The translations under genes were made by a program, and so were the position numbers. DNA of 64,000 bases from Heterodera schachtii (Eukaryota; Nematoda; Chromadorea; Rhabditida; Heteroderidae), in NCBI GenBank assembly GCA_023374025.1, contig SIJG01000018.1:1908175-1972174 (forward strand), written 5' to 3'. Of the stretch, positions 11,078-21,075 are shown one piece after another. The notes below the pieces were generated by a model. It saw only the letters and a program-made list of their open reading frames with translations, searched no databases and had not been told where the DNA came from. Numbering within the stretch: the first letter of the stretch is position 1; every line of letters begins with the position of its first letter.

Positions 11078-11867
11078 TTACAAAGGAGAGGTACCCAAGT
11101 GACGGTTGTTTTGGTTCTTTTCCCTATCCAAAATATTTTTAATATCTTATTAACATAATAATTGGTCTTAATATTTTTTTAATTTTTATTTTATATGTTA
11201 GAATAAAATTTTCAAAAATTGAAAAATACTCCCTAAAAACCAAAAAAGTTCTCTGCTTGAACTTTCAATTTAAAAAATAATTTTATCTGAAAAAGACCAA
11301 TTTATCCTCGAACAGCTTAAATGTATTTGTTTTTAACAAATATTTTCGAACATATTTTGGCATATTTTTGGGTTTTAGCACATTTTCAGAATTTTTCAAA
11401 TAAAAATTCCCTCTCTAATAATTGTCAGATTCTCATAATGTGACAAATCCTTTGCTTCACTCATTTCTACCAAAACTATCAATTTTTCAAAATTTATTCT
11501 AACATATAAAATAAAAATTAAAAAAAATATTAAGACCAATTATTATGTTAATAAGATATTAAAAATATTTTGGATAGGGAAAAGAACCAAAACAATTATT
11601 TGCAGGGTGGGGGAATTGAACTTTAGAAAAAGAAAAAAAGAACTGGAGGCATATCCACTAGGCCATCGCCGCTCACATTGGCTTTGCATTCTTTGTAAAG
11701 GATATTGATATGTCAAAAAGGAAAAGCTTCATATCTCGGCCAGAAGCTTCATTTAGCAAAAAAAGAAAAAATTTTTTAATACAAAGGGGGGGGGGGGGGG
11801 GTAATCTACCTACCCTGTAAGTTTCATTCGGAAGTCCCACCGTCACTTGGGTACCTCTCCTTTGTTA
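11078..11867. mobile_element. Nested PIF/Harbinger-like element with TTA target site
   Basis: Inverted termini CAAAGGAGAGGTACCCAAGT (from 11081) and its reverse complement (to 11864), identical over 25 bp, are flanked by TTA on both sides (11078-11080, 11865-11867). A 3-bp TTA duplication is the hallmark of PIF/Harbinger transposons. A second internal inverted pair (about 11106-11220 and 11489-11599) forms a long hairpin, and a tRNA-like segment sits between the right arm and the right terminus. There is no transposase, so it is non-autonomous. Confidence 0.8.
11602..11676 (-). pseudogene. Degenerate tRNA-like sequence inside the TIR element
   Basis: On the minus strand the sequence has a box A-like TGGCCTAGTGGATATGCC and, about 30 nt later, a box B-like AGTTCAATTCCCCC. 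The acceptor stem does not pair properly and the anticodon arm is a poly-pyrimidine run, so it is a tRNA fossil or the head of a SINE captured by the element. Confidence 0.5.
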
Positions 11868-12226
11868 GGCTAACTTAGGCTTAAGCTTAGGCCTAGGCCT
11901 ATAACAGTGTCAACAACCTCGAAAAGCCCTAAAATATGTTTTTCTTTTAATTTATGAATTTCGAGTTTTTGTTCGAATTCGGTTCGGGATTCGGAATTTT
12001 GCAAAATAAAGGTCATATTCGTGATCAGCACCACAAATTACCCTAGAAAATTCTTTAAAAAGAAAAAGTCTTTTGAGTGGTTTTTATAGTGCGGTCACTT
12101 GAGTCGTCCCAGCTGAGTTTGGCACTCCAATTTCGGCACTTTTCAGCCTGAAAAAGGGGAAGCGCACCACTAATTCTATTTTTCCAACCCATTTCGAACA
12201 TTTTTACATGATTCTGCCTGTTTTTA

Positions 12227-13274
12227 AGCATTTTTGAGTTTGGGGACTAAGACCAATATTTTCCACACCGGCTTAAGCCTTACAAATTAGGGGAATGGCA
12301 TTTCCGCTGGAAGAAGTTCAATTTCTTCATAATTAAAATCAAAATTTTCTTCTTGCTGTCTGCTGACCATAATAAAATTTTGTAAAGCAGCTATAAATTT
12401 GAAGAATATAGATATTGTAGATTGGTAATTGAAAAGAGGACAAAAAATATTTTTTATTTAGTACATTGATCAAACTAATTGATAAAAAAACAAGTACTAA
12501 TTATGTTTAATAGTGCAAAGTTGAAAAAGGTAAAACTTTAATTTTTCCAAGGATTTAAAAAAGATTTCTATTCATTTAAGAGAAACAAATGCATTCAAAA
12601 ACTATCAAAATAAAATTTAGGATGGCAAAAATATGTAAATACATATTTTTCCTGGGTTCACCATGTTCTAAATGGTAAGAAAAACACTTTCTTTTTTGTA
12701 GTTTGCGAACAAAAGTGGGATTTTTATTTACATATTTTTACAAATTTCAGGATTTTATACATATTTGGTACGTATTTTGGGTTTTTTAATATGTTGAATA
12801 ACTTTTTGACTTTTTCTAAGGAATATTTTTGAGAAAGATTTGAATGTGCCATGACCAACTTTTGTTTGGCTTTAAATATTCTTCGAAATTCAGCCAATCA
12901 AAAGATATGTTTTTCAGGAAAAAGCATTTTTTGGGAAATAACAAAAATAAATCCCAAGTAAATCTGTCCCATTTATCGAAAAATGCTGACAATAACAAAC
13001 GAATTAATAAAATTGGATCGGATTTGTAGAATACCAATCCCACATAGTTTAAAAAAGCAAAGAATTTACTTTTAACAAATAAAAGGGGGAAATGGGTATT
13101 TTTAATTGGGGATAATTATGTGAAAATTAATTTCCCCGCATTTTGTTTGTTTGTTTCTTATTCATTCTTTTTTTCTTCCATTTGTTTAAAAATTTTGTGT
13201 GCTTCTTCTTGTGAATAATGTTTTTTTATTTCTATAAAATAATTTATTAATTTTTAATATTTTTATTTATTTGT
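12227..13274. other. AT-rich intergenic DNA
   Basis: No ORF with recognisable protein content on either strand and no RNA gene. It follows the stop codon of the minus-strand HTH exons, so it is their 3' flank. Confidence 0.45.
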
Positions 13275-13641
13275 TTATTTTTGCCAACTTCCTGAGATGC
13301 CAAATTTCTTTCTCCATTTGTAAATTGTCCGAATGTTTATGCCTATTTCTTCTGCGATTTTTTCTTCCAATTCTCGAATTTCACCAGCTGGTAAACCGTT
13401 TTGAGTGCGCTTTTCTTTGATTTTGTCAAATTTTTTAATAAGCATTTTTCGTTGGCGATCTGTCAACCATTTTTGATTGCCTAAAAACGTAATGCTGAAT
13501 TCTGCTATTTTTGTGGGTGCGTGAAAAATTTTAAGAAAAAAATATGTCTTACCCAAGCCAAATTTCCTTGTCCAATTTTTAATTTGATGAATCGTCACAC
13601 CCAATTCACTTGCAATTTGTTCCCGCTTTTTGTTTTTCTGA
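13275..13641 (-). CDS. HTH-repeat exons (partial gene, third paralogue of the secreted HTH family)
   Basis: Two exons are recognisable on the minus strand: about 13641-13553 and 13480-13275, joined by a phase-1 intron (donor GTAAGA, acceptor TTTTAG). The first ends one helix-turn-helix unit (EQIASELGVTIHQIKNWTRKF); the second carries a full unit ending in AEEIGINIRTIYKWRKKF and a stop. The spacing, the W-(K/R/T)-x-K-F end and the phase-1 junction match the repeats of the gene at 46113-48364. No signal-peptide exon adjoins it. However, the next minus-strand coding material upstream (15081-25282) is a signal-peptide/acidic protein in the expected order, so both may be parts of one gene broken up by foldback elements and the retroelement. 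The upstream exon edge is uncertain. Confidence 0.6.
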
Positions 13642-13761
13642 TGGATTGAATTTTGAACAAGGTATCATGCAACTGATTTGAACAAATTTACCAATACTGT
13701 TATTGTAATTTTTTAAAATTTAAAGAATTAAAAGATTTTCTAATCGATAGGTCTCTCATTT

Positions 13762-14037
13762 CGTGCTGGGTCGTTTCGTAAAAACTGCCAATTTTACAGA
13801 TTTTCGAGGAAAACCCGTCATAGCTTTTCTTAAACCCAACCAATTGAAAAAATCCTGATACCATACGATAGCTCTTTACTTACTCTATTAGCATAAAATT
13901 TTCTGAAAATTTCATTTTGTTTTTAGAAAGTTCTGAATAAAATTTTAAAGCCATAGATATCTTTCTGAAAACTTAAGAAATATTCTGAAAGTCGAAAAAT
14001 CTATAACTTTGGCATTTTACGAAACGACCTAGCTAGC
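13762..14037. mobile_element. Foldback element with CGTTTCGTAAAA ends
   Basis: GGGTCGTTTCGTAAAA near the left end is mirrored by TTTTACGAAACGACC near the right end, about 275 bp apart. The interior contains TGATACCATACGATAGCTC, a word shared with other foldback elements here. No coding capacity. Confidence 0.6.
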
Positions 14038-14045
14038 AACCTCTT

Positions 14046-14464
14046 ATTTTCCCGGGTCAATGGCAACTCGTACAAAGGCAACTCGTACAATTTTTAATGT
14101 GTGTGGCCATAACTTTTTTTTAGGTCAACCAAATTCTTCAAACTTGATATCATTCGAATGCTCTCCAAGTTTAGAAGCGATGATTAAGCACAAGCTAAGA
14201 GATTAAACATCTCACAAAAAAGTTATAATTTCAAGAACATTAAAAATTCACAAAAGCAGACTTTTTCGCAATTTATAAATTATAACTTTTTTGTGAGATG
14301 CTTAATCTCTTAGCTTTTGCTTAATCATCGCTTCTAAACTTGGAGAGCATTCGAATGATATCAAGTTTGAAGAATTTAGTTGACTTTAAAAAAAGTTATG
14401 GCCACACCCATTAAAAATTGTACGAGTTGCCTTTGTACGAGTTGCCATGACACCATTTTCCCGG
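14046..14464. mobile_element. Near-perfect foldback element with 10-bp flanking repeat
   Basis: Two arms of about 190 bp each, highly complementary, begin TCAATGGCAACTCGTAC on the left and end GTACGAGTTGCCATGA on the right. ATTTTCCCGG occurs directly on both sides (14046-14055 and 14455-14464), a target duplication of 8-10 bp depending on where the terminus is placed, compatible with Mutator-like or hAT elements. GATATCATTCGAATGCTCTC inside each arm resembles a word in foldbacks at 42.7 and 55.3 kb. A degenerate end fragment occurs near 62103-62137. Confidence 0.75.
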
Positions 14465-14769
14465 CAAATTTTTCAGTTAAAAAATTTACTTTGTCTGAAG
14501 AAAAGAGATATGAAAAAATTGGCTTTATTATTAAATATGTAAAAAATAAATTTCATTTCATTTTCGATTATTTATGCATAAATCTCTAAAAAATGCATTT
14601 TTTATTCCAAGAAATAAATCTTAATAAATCAGTTGCATGCATACCTGGTTCAAACTCCCTTTTCTCTTTATATATTGCTTAACAATTCTTATCTTTTCGT
14701 TATCTGATAATTCACTTCCTGTAATTATTAAAACTTATTTTATTTTGTTTTTATTAAAGTTCGATATTT

Positions 14770-15070
14770 TGAAATGCCTAGACTTGAACCTGGACCTGAA
14801 TTTTCTGGACACAAATCCATGATTAACCATTTTTTGATAACTTGAAGTAAACAATTAGTCACTTAAATAATAAATTTAAAATTTCATCCAGGAGAGCTAG
14901 GATTATCATGCCTAACCTAGACCTTGATTTTATATATTTCTTACATTTGACTGGACCTGTTCTTTTCTGGCAAAAATGCAGGAAATCTAGGTCCAAGAGA
15001 ACCCAGGTTGCCGACATGGACTTGGATCTGTACCCAGGAAAGTCCAGGCCTTGGTCCAGGTCCATGTTAC
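14770..15070. repeat. CCTGGACC/CTAGGTCC word island
   Basis: Repeated CCTGGACCTG, CTAGACTTG, CTAGGTCCA and AGGTCCATG words in both orientations, related to the island at 5305-5400. Non-coding. Confidence 0.55.
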
Positions 15071-15424
15071 ACTTTAATTTTTAATGTTTACGTTTTGCAA
15101 TTGTTCTTTTGAAGGAATTTTTCGCAGATTTAGTTGCCAATTTTCCTTTTTTTGACGACTTTTCATCACTTTCTTCGTCAGTTTGTTCATAGTCTGAACT
15201 TGCGGTCCATGATTCTTCAGATTCTTCATCTGTATCCGTGCATTTTTTATTGAATTTATTTTTTAATTATATTAAAATTTTACCCGAATTATTTTCGTCT
15301 GAACTTTCTTCATCCAAATGCTGTTCATCATTACCAAAATATTCATCATTTTGCTCGGATTTAATTTTATGAAATTCATTTGGTTGTGCTTCGTTTTTTA
15401 TAAAAATATTTTCTTCGTCGTTTT

Positions 15425-15743
15425 TGTCATCGATGTTGACGAGCTTTTTGATTATTCACCATTATTTGCACCATTTTTGCCTTATTCAAATATTAATCAC
15501 ACTTATTTACTAACAATTTCCATATGATTTGCCCTTCGCCCCCTCATTTTGTACCGTATTTAACCCTCCATTTGTACCTTCCATTTGTACTCCATTCACT
15601 ATACACATAACCAACACAAAATCCATTCACTTCATTTAATCACCGATAAATCTGCACCGACGAATAGCTGTCAACCACAAATTAACCACAAATTAATCAC
15701 TAATTAATCATTAATCTATAATTGTTAATAAGGGGAATTAACA
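15425..15743 (+). repeat. 5' LTR
   Basis: 319 bp, starting TGTCATCGATGTTGACGAGC and ending GGGGAATTAACA. It matches 24669-24987 at every position I compared. Confidence 0.95.
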
Positions 15744-15746
15744 AAT

Positions 15747-15759
15747 TGGTGCCACGACC
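15747..15759 (+). promoter_or_regulatory. Primer-binding site of the retroelement
   Basis: TGGTGCCACGACC starts 3 nt after the 5' LTR. It is complementary to a tRNA 3' end of the form GGTCGTGGCACCA. I cannot name the tRNA with confidence. Confidence 0.75.
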
Positions 15760-15804
15760 AACTAATCAAATCAAAAAAAAAAATATATAAATATATAAAT
15801 AAAA

Positions 15805-18800
15805 ATGTCAAAACCAATACGCATGCGTATTAATCCATCATGGAGAAATTTGAGAGAAAGATTAACTCAAATAAGACCGGTGGTTGAAGCTCAAGAGAGA
15901 ACACCGGAAGAAATCCAATTATTAAGAAAATCACTTGTAAAACTTAAACGTTCAGTGAGTTTTATTGATGAAAGAATCGAAGAATGGCGAAATTACATGG
16001 CAAATGTTCAAGCCGTACAAAGAGCCGAAGAAGAAGGCCTTTTTGACAATTTGACTAATAATGGACGCCACATAACTGAGTGGTTAGAAGATACAAGGGA
16101 AATGATTGATGAAATTGAAATTATTTTGGTTAACGAAGGAGACGATGGATCTGACACTTTGTCAGTTGAATTAGGGAATCAGGCCATTCAACCAAGAATA
16201 AATAGAAATGAGCCAAGAATTGAAAACAGAGAAAGAGTTGAAGTACCATCAGTATATTTTCCAAAACTCCCTTGGCCAAATTTTTTTGGAGATCCATTAG
16301 CTTGGCCAGTATTTTGGCAAGCATTCCAAGCAAACATGGGCGAAAAGCCGATATCTGATGCTCAAAAATGCACATATCTACTTTTAAGTCTAAAAGGAAA
16401 AGCGGCACGTTCAATGAAAGGCTACCAACCAACTGCAGAAAATTACAATTTAGTAGTAAACGCTTTAAAGCGATTATTTGGAAATGAAAAAGTGATAAAG
16501 GAGGCACTCCAAAATGAATTATTAAATTTGCCACAGGCAAATGAATCAGCTTTCTCACTTCGAGTATGCTTAGAAGATATCGAAAGAGTCGTCAGACAAT
16601 TAAATAATTTAGGATTTGTGGGAGACAAAGATTTTGTGATGATGACAATTAAAAATAAATTTCCAAGAACAATTATTTTAGAAGCATTAAAGGCAGAAAA
16701 AGATAGTGCCCTAGAATGGAATGTCGAACAATTGATCAATGGTTTAGAAGAAATTATAAGTATGAGAGAAGAAGCCATGAGATGCACAAAACTTAAAAAT
16801 ACAGGACAACACGAAAATTGGGAAAACAACCAAAAACAATTTAATAGGCCAAGAAATAATTGGCAAGCCAATCAATACCGTAACAAAAACAATAACAGAG
16901 AATACAACAAAAGAGAAGATAGAAATCATCAGAGAGTTTTTTTAGCTCAAGAAGCGCGAAATAAACCAAATGGTCGGTCAAATCTGTTTAATCCTAAATG
17001 TTTTTTGTGTGAAGGGCCACACTGGGCCTCAAATTGTAAACAGATAATGAATAGAGAAGCCCGAATTAAAATAATGGAGGAACAGGCACGTTGTCATCGT
17101 TGTCTGAAAAAAGGACATGAAGTTCGAAATTGTACGGGCAAAATGTGTTACAATTGTGACGGAAATCACAACAAATTGATTTGCCCAAAACCCATTCAAA
17201 AAGTAGCAGCAAATCGCTTGATAAATAGCTCAAGAAACGAAAGACAAACCCAAATTTCAAATTTAATAGCAACTGCCATCGGAGAAATGAGCAGTGAAAA
17301 AGAAGCATTGCTAATGACAATACGCGTTAAAATTATAAATGGAACAAAATATTTAAGAGTTCTAGTATTTTTTGATAACGGAAGTCAAATCTCTTTAATT
17401 ACGGATGAATTGATCAGGAAAATTAACCCAGAAAAAATTAGTGAAGGAAACTTAGAAATATTACCTATTCGAAAAGATAATCCGGTACGCCTAAACTCAC
17501 CTAAATACGTAATAAAATTAGAGAGAACGGACGGCAAATATGAAGAAATTATTGTAAGCCGTATTGATTTTATAACAAAGAAAATAAAAAGAGCCAACAT
17601 TATTTCGGGAAAAGTTGAGTTTGTCGAAGAAAGACCTGACATTTTAATCGGAATAAGAGAATTTTGGAGATTCTTCCAAAAAGTTGAACCATTCAGAGAA
17701 GGACTCGTTAAAGTAGAAACAGTTTTTGGAACAATAATTTGTGGTGAAACAGTTACAAGAGGGCAAAATATATGCCCCCTAACCGCAATGATTATAGAAA
17801 ATGAAGACAAGGAACCCGAAAAATTATGGGATTTAGAAATGATTGGAATTAAGGATAATCCTATAGAAAAAGATGATGAAGTTACACTCAAAATGTTCAA
17901 AGAGTCCGTTTACAGAAGAGACGGACGTTATGTAGTCAGCTGGCCATGGAAAAGTCCAATTGATGAATTACCAACAAATTTTGGTCTCGCATACCGAAGA
18001 ATGATTGGAATAATTGAAAAATTAAAGAAATCAAAAGATTTTTTAAAACAATATGATGAAATTTTTAAAGATCAATCAAAAGAGGATATTGTAGAAGAAA
18101 CTGAAATAAAAGGCCACAATGAACATTTCTTACCTCACCTAAATGACATGCTATTTAGAGGACCTATTTATATGCCAGAATTGCCAGGCTTACTAATGAG
18201 GTCAAGATTACCTAGAATTGCTCTTTGGGGTGATATTCAAAGAGCCTTTTGGACGTTGGAATTACAAGAAAATGATCGAAATTATGCTAAATTCCTATGG
18301 GTCAGAGATGTCGAAAAACCCATCTCTAAAGACAATTTATGCGTTTTTCGATTTAAAAGAGTACCATTTGGTGTCATATCATCACCATTTTTATTGGGAG
18401 CAACGGTGAGACATCATTTAGAAAATGAACCATCAGATTTGGCAAAAGAAGTCAAAATTAATACATTTGTTGATAATGTGTTTGTGGGATGCAATAATTC
18501 TGAGGAAGCAATCGAAAAATATAAAAATTTAAAAGAACTATTTAAAAAGGCACGAATGAATATAAGAGAATTTATATCAAACTCTGGAAAAGTAAATAAA
18601 GAAATACCCGAAATTGATCGTTTAATTAAGGAAAACCCGAAGATACTCGGTGTGAATTGGGATATAAATACAGACAAATATATGATAAAGTTTCCAAAAA
18701 TTATCGACAATGAAAATTTGAGCAGAAGAAAAGTTTTAAAAGAATTAAATTCAGTTTTTGACCCTTGCGGTTGGTTAGCTCCGTGTTTATTACCTGCTAA

Positions 18801-21075
18801 ATTATTCTTCCAAAGTTTGTGGGAAGAAGACCGAAAATGGGACGACCAAATATCAGAAGAAAAACAAAATGAATGGCAATTAGTTACAAAATCATGGGAA
18901 AATATTTTGGTCAAATGTAGCAGAAGAATTGTGCCAGACAAATATGAAAAAGCCGATTTACATGTTTTTGTTGACGCCTCTAAAGATGCATACGCGGCAT
19001 GCGTTTATTTAAAAATTGAATCATATGCAAACCAAATTAATTTGCTATATGCCAGAAGCAGATTAAAACCAAGAAAAGTGCAAATCACTATCCCCAGAAT
19101 GGAATTATTGGGAGTGTTATTAGGCACTAGAGCAATTAAATACGTGGAAAAGGAGTTAAAAATAGAAATAAATGAAAAAATTTTATGGTGCGACTCAAAA
19201 CCAGTATTATTTTGGATTAAATCAAAAGATGATCAGCCAAGATTTGTAGAAAACAGACTAAGAGAAATTCGAGAATGCCAAGATTTGGAATACAGATATG
19301 TACCCACAGAAGAAAACCCAGCAGATGTTGGAAGTAGAGGATGTACACCCGAAGAATTGTTATCACATCCATTATGGTGGGAAGGCCCAAAATGGCTTAA
19401 AAAGTTTAAAAGTCAATGGCCAAATGAGTTTTCCTTCAAAATCGAAGCAAATTTACGAGAAACAACAGAAAATGAGATTGTTATGACAAACATAATTATA
19501 AATGAAGATAATTTATTACAATTTTCAAAATATAGAAATTGGGAAAAAATTATTCGAACGATGGCTATTGTTCTAAAAGTTTCAAAATGTTGGTTGAAAA
19601 AAATTGGAAAAGTAGCAATTTCATCACATATTAGAAATATTTCAGAAGAACAATTTATTAATCCGCAAGATTTCGAAAAAGCTGAAATCTTAGTGATTAA
19701 GAAAGGACAAATGAATTGGCAAAATTATGCCGGAAAAGACCAAATTAGAACATTTATTGATAATGATGGCATAATCAGATTGGATTCACGTATTAAAAAT
19801 TGCGAAATGCAATATTCGTTTAAATTTCCGATTGTTTTTCCAAAGGGAGCAACAATTCTCGAGTTATTAGCATGGCGATCACACATAAAAGTCAAACACG
19901 GAAAAGTTGATGCGACTTTAAATGAATTTATGTCTGAGTTTTGGGCTCCAAATATTAGAGCAACAATTAAAAAGGTTATAAAAATGTGTGTCAATTGTAA
20001 AAAGCTGAGTGGCCCAGCATTTTCATTACCAATTATGCCATCACACCCTCAAGAAAGGGTAAAAATTTCCCAACCATTTAATTCAGTAGCAATCGATTAT
20101 TTGGGCCCCTCATTAGTAAAAAATGAGGGAAAAACGATAAAATTTTGGATAGTTTTAATCACATGTTTAGTTACAAGAGCAGTTTATCTTGAACCTGTTT
20201 TAGATTTATCTGCTTATTCATTTTTGCAAGTTTTGAGGCGATTCGCAAGCAGAAGAGGAACACCAAAAAGAATTATATCCGATAATGCACAAACATTCCG
20301 ATTAGCAGCAAAAGTTGCAGGTGCATATGAAGCAAGAGGAGGAAAAGGAAAAGATGAATTAGAAAAATATTTAGTTAAAAACAAAATTATTTGGAGATTT
20401 ATACCAGCCCTAGCACCATGGGCTAATTCTTTGGCAGAACGATTAGTAAAAGTTTGTAAAGATGCGTTTAAAGCATCGCTTGGAAAAATGGTATTAAATT
20501 TGGATGAGTTGCGCACATTTATAACAGAAGTCGAGTGGACTATGAATAACCGACCGATCACTCATGTATCAATTGAACCAGAAGGCGAAAGAGCCCTCCG
20601 TCCGATCGATTTTATAAACCCAGGATTAGAATTAGGAATAAATTTACAAAATTCTGATGATGATAAAAATGACGAAGAATTTATTTTAGAACCAGAAAAA
20701 TTGGAAAACAAATTAAAAGTTCAATGGAATAAAACGAACAAAGTTTTAGAATGCTTTTGGAACAGATGGCAAAAAGAATATTTGACAATACTCAGAGATC
20801 GGACCCAATGGCATCACAAAGGGCCTAAATCGCAAGAAAAAAGAGAACCAAAAGAAGGCGAAATTGTTTTAATTGAAGATGAATTCCATCCAAGAAATAC
20901 CTGGAAAATGGGAAAGATAATTAGCCTAAATGGACAAAAAGGATCAATTAGAAGTGCACAAATAAAATTAGCATCAAAAGGAAATGAAACAAAAGGAAGG
21001 ATAATTGAAAGACCAGTAAATAAACTTTACTCATTGGAAGTGAATAACACACTTAATGGAAGAAACAAAAAATAG
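15805..21075 (+). CDS. BEL/Pao gag-pol polyprotein
   Basis: One 1756-residue frame starting 61 nt after the 5' LTR. Domains in order: coiled N-terminus and DUF1759-type gag (about 155-300); three zinc knuckles (about 399, 430 and 450, for example CHRCLKKGHEVRNC); aspartic protease (FFDNGSQ, about 522); reverse transcriptase (GDIQRAFW about 809; catalytic box FVDN about 889); RNase H (FVDASKDA about 1055, CDSKPVLFW); integrase with H-H-C-C zinc finger (about 1360-1400) and D-D-E at AIDYLGP, SDNAQTF and AERLVK (about 1430, 1492, 1544); and a DUF5641-like C-terminus. The segment between protease and RT, FLPH-LNDM at residues 775-782, looks short: the conserved block normally between these words seems absent, so RT activity is doubtful. 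Being a single frame, it needs no frameshift. Confidence 0.92.
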   Translation: MSKPIRMRINPSWRNLRERLTQIRPVVEAQERTPEEIQLLRKSLVKLKRSVSFIDERIEEWRNYMANVQAVQRAEEEGLFDNLTNNGRHITEWLEDTREMIDEIEIILVNEGDDGSDTLSVELGNQAIQPRINRNEPRIENRERVEVPSVYFPKLPWPNFFGDPLAWPVFWQAFQANMGEKPISDAQKCTYLLLSLKGKAARSMKGYQPTAENYNLVVNALKRLFGNEKVIKEALQNELLNLPQANESAFSLRVCLEDIERVVRQLNNLGFVGDKDFVMMTIKNKFPRTIILEALKAEKDSALEWNVEQLINGLEEIISMREEAMRCTKLKNTGQHENWENNQKQFNRPRNNWQANQYRNKNNNREYNKREDRNHQRVFLAQEARNKPNGRSNLFNPKCFLCEGPHWASNCKQIMNREARIKIMEEQARCHRCLKKGHEVRNCTGKMCYNCDGNHNKLICPKPIQKVAANRLINSSRNERQTQISNLIATAIGEMSSEKEALLMTIRVKIINGTKYLRVLVFFDNGSQISLITDELIRKINPEKISEGNLEILPIRKDNPVRLNSPKYVIKLERTDGKYEEIIVSRIDFITKKIKRANIISGKVEFVEERPDILIGIREFWRFFQKVEPFREGLVKVETVFGTIICGETVTRGQNICPLTAMIIENEDKEPEKLWDLEMIGIKDNPIEKDDEVTLKMFKESVYRRDGRYVVSWPWKSPIDELPTNFGLAYRRMIGIIEKLKKSKDFLKQYDEIFKDQSKEDIVEETEIKGHNEHFLPHLNDMLFRGPIYMPELPGLLMRSRLPRIALWGDIQRAFWTLELQENDRNYAKFLWVRDVEKPISKDNLCVFRFKRVPFGVISSPFLLGATVRHHLENEPSDLAKEVKINTFVDNVFVGCNNSEEAIEKYKNLKELFKKARMNIREFISNSGKVNKEIPEIDRLIKENPKILGVNWDINTDKYMIKFPKIIDNENLSRRKVLKELNSVFDPCGWLAPCLLPAKLFFQSLWEEDRKWDDQISEEKQNEWQLVTKSWENILVKCSRRIVPDKYEKADLHVFVDASKDAYAACVYLKIESYANQINLLYARSRLKPRKVQITIPRMELLGVLLGTRAIKYVEKELKIEINEKILWCDSKPVLFWIKSKDDQPRFVENRLREIRECQDLEYRYVPTEENPADVGSRGCTPEELLSHPLWWEGPKWLKKFKSQWPNEFSFKIEANLRETTENEIVMTNIIINEDNLLQFSKYRNWEKIIRTMAIVLKVSKCWLKKIGKVAISSHIRNISEEQFINPQDFEKAEILVIKKGQMNWQNYAGKDQIRTFIDNDGIIRLDSRIKNCEMQYSFKFPIVFPKGATILELLAWRSHIKVKHGKVDATLNEFMSEFWAPNIRATIKKVIKMCVNCKKLSGPAFSLPIMPSHPQERVKISQPFNSVAIDYLGPSLVKNEGKTIKFWIVLITCLVTRAVYLEPVLDLSAYSFLQVLRRFASRRGTPKRIISDNAQTFRLAAKVAGAYEARGGKGKDELEKYLVKNKIIWRFIPALAPWANSLAERLVKVCKDAFKASLGKMVLNLDELRTFITEVEWTMNNRPITHVSIEPEGERALRPIDFINPGLELGINLQNSDDDKNDEEFILEPEKLENKLKVQWNKTNKVLECFWNRWQKEYLTILRDRTQWHHKGPKSQEKREPKEGEIVLIEDEFHPRNTWKMGKIISLNGQKGSIRSAQIKLASKGNETKGRIIERPVNKLYSLEVNNTLNGRNKK

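Larger units (their letters stand above)
10431..12226. mobile_element. Large foldback element (outer inverted repeat)
   Basis: The left arm (about 10431-10545: CAGAATCGATGT, TTCGAAATGGGTTGGAAAAA, GGCTGAAAAGTGCC) is repeated inverted at about 12117-12226. Just inside are four copies of AAAATGCGTCAGT (10571-10629) and their reverse complements (10979-11040), enclosing a smaller palindrome with CCGGACCCGAATTCGAAC. No transposase gene is present. A separate TIR element (11078-11867) is nested within it. Confidence 0.75.

Noticed and set aside
16130..20561. Several antisense frames over gag-pol
   Set aside because: They are shadows of the long plus-strand coding frame in AT-rich DNA.
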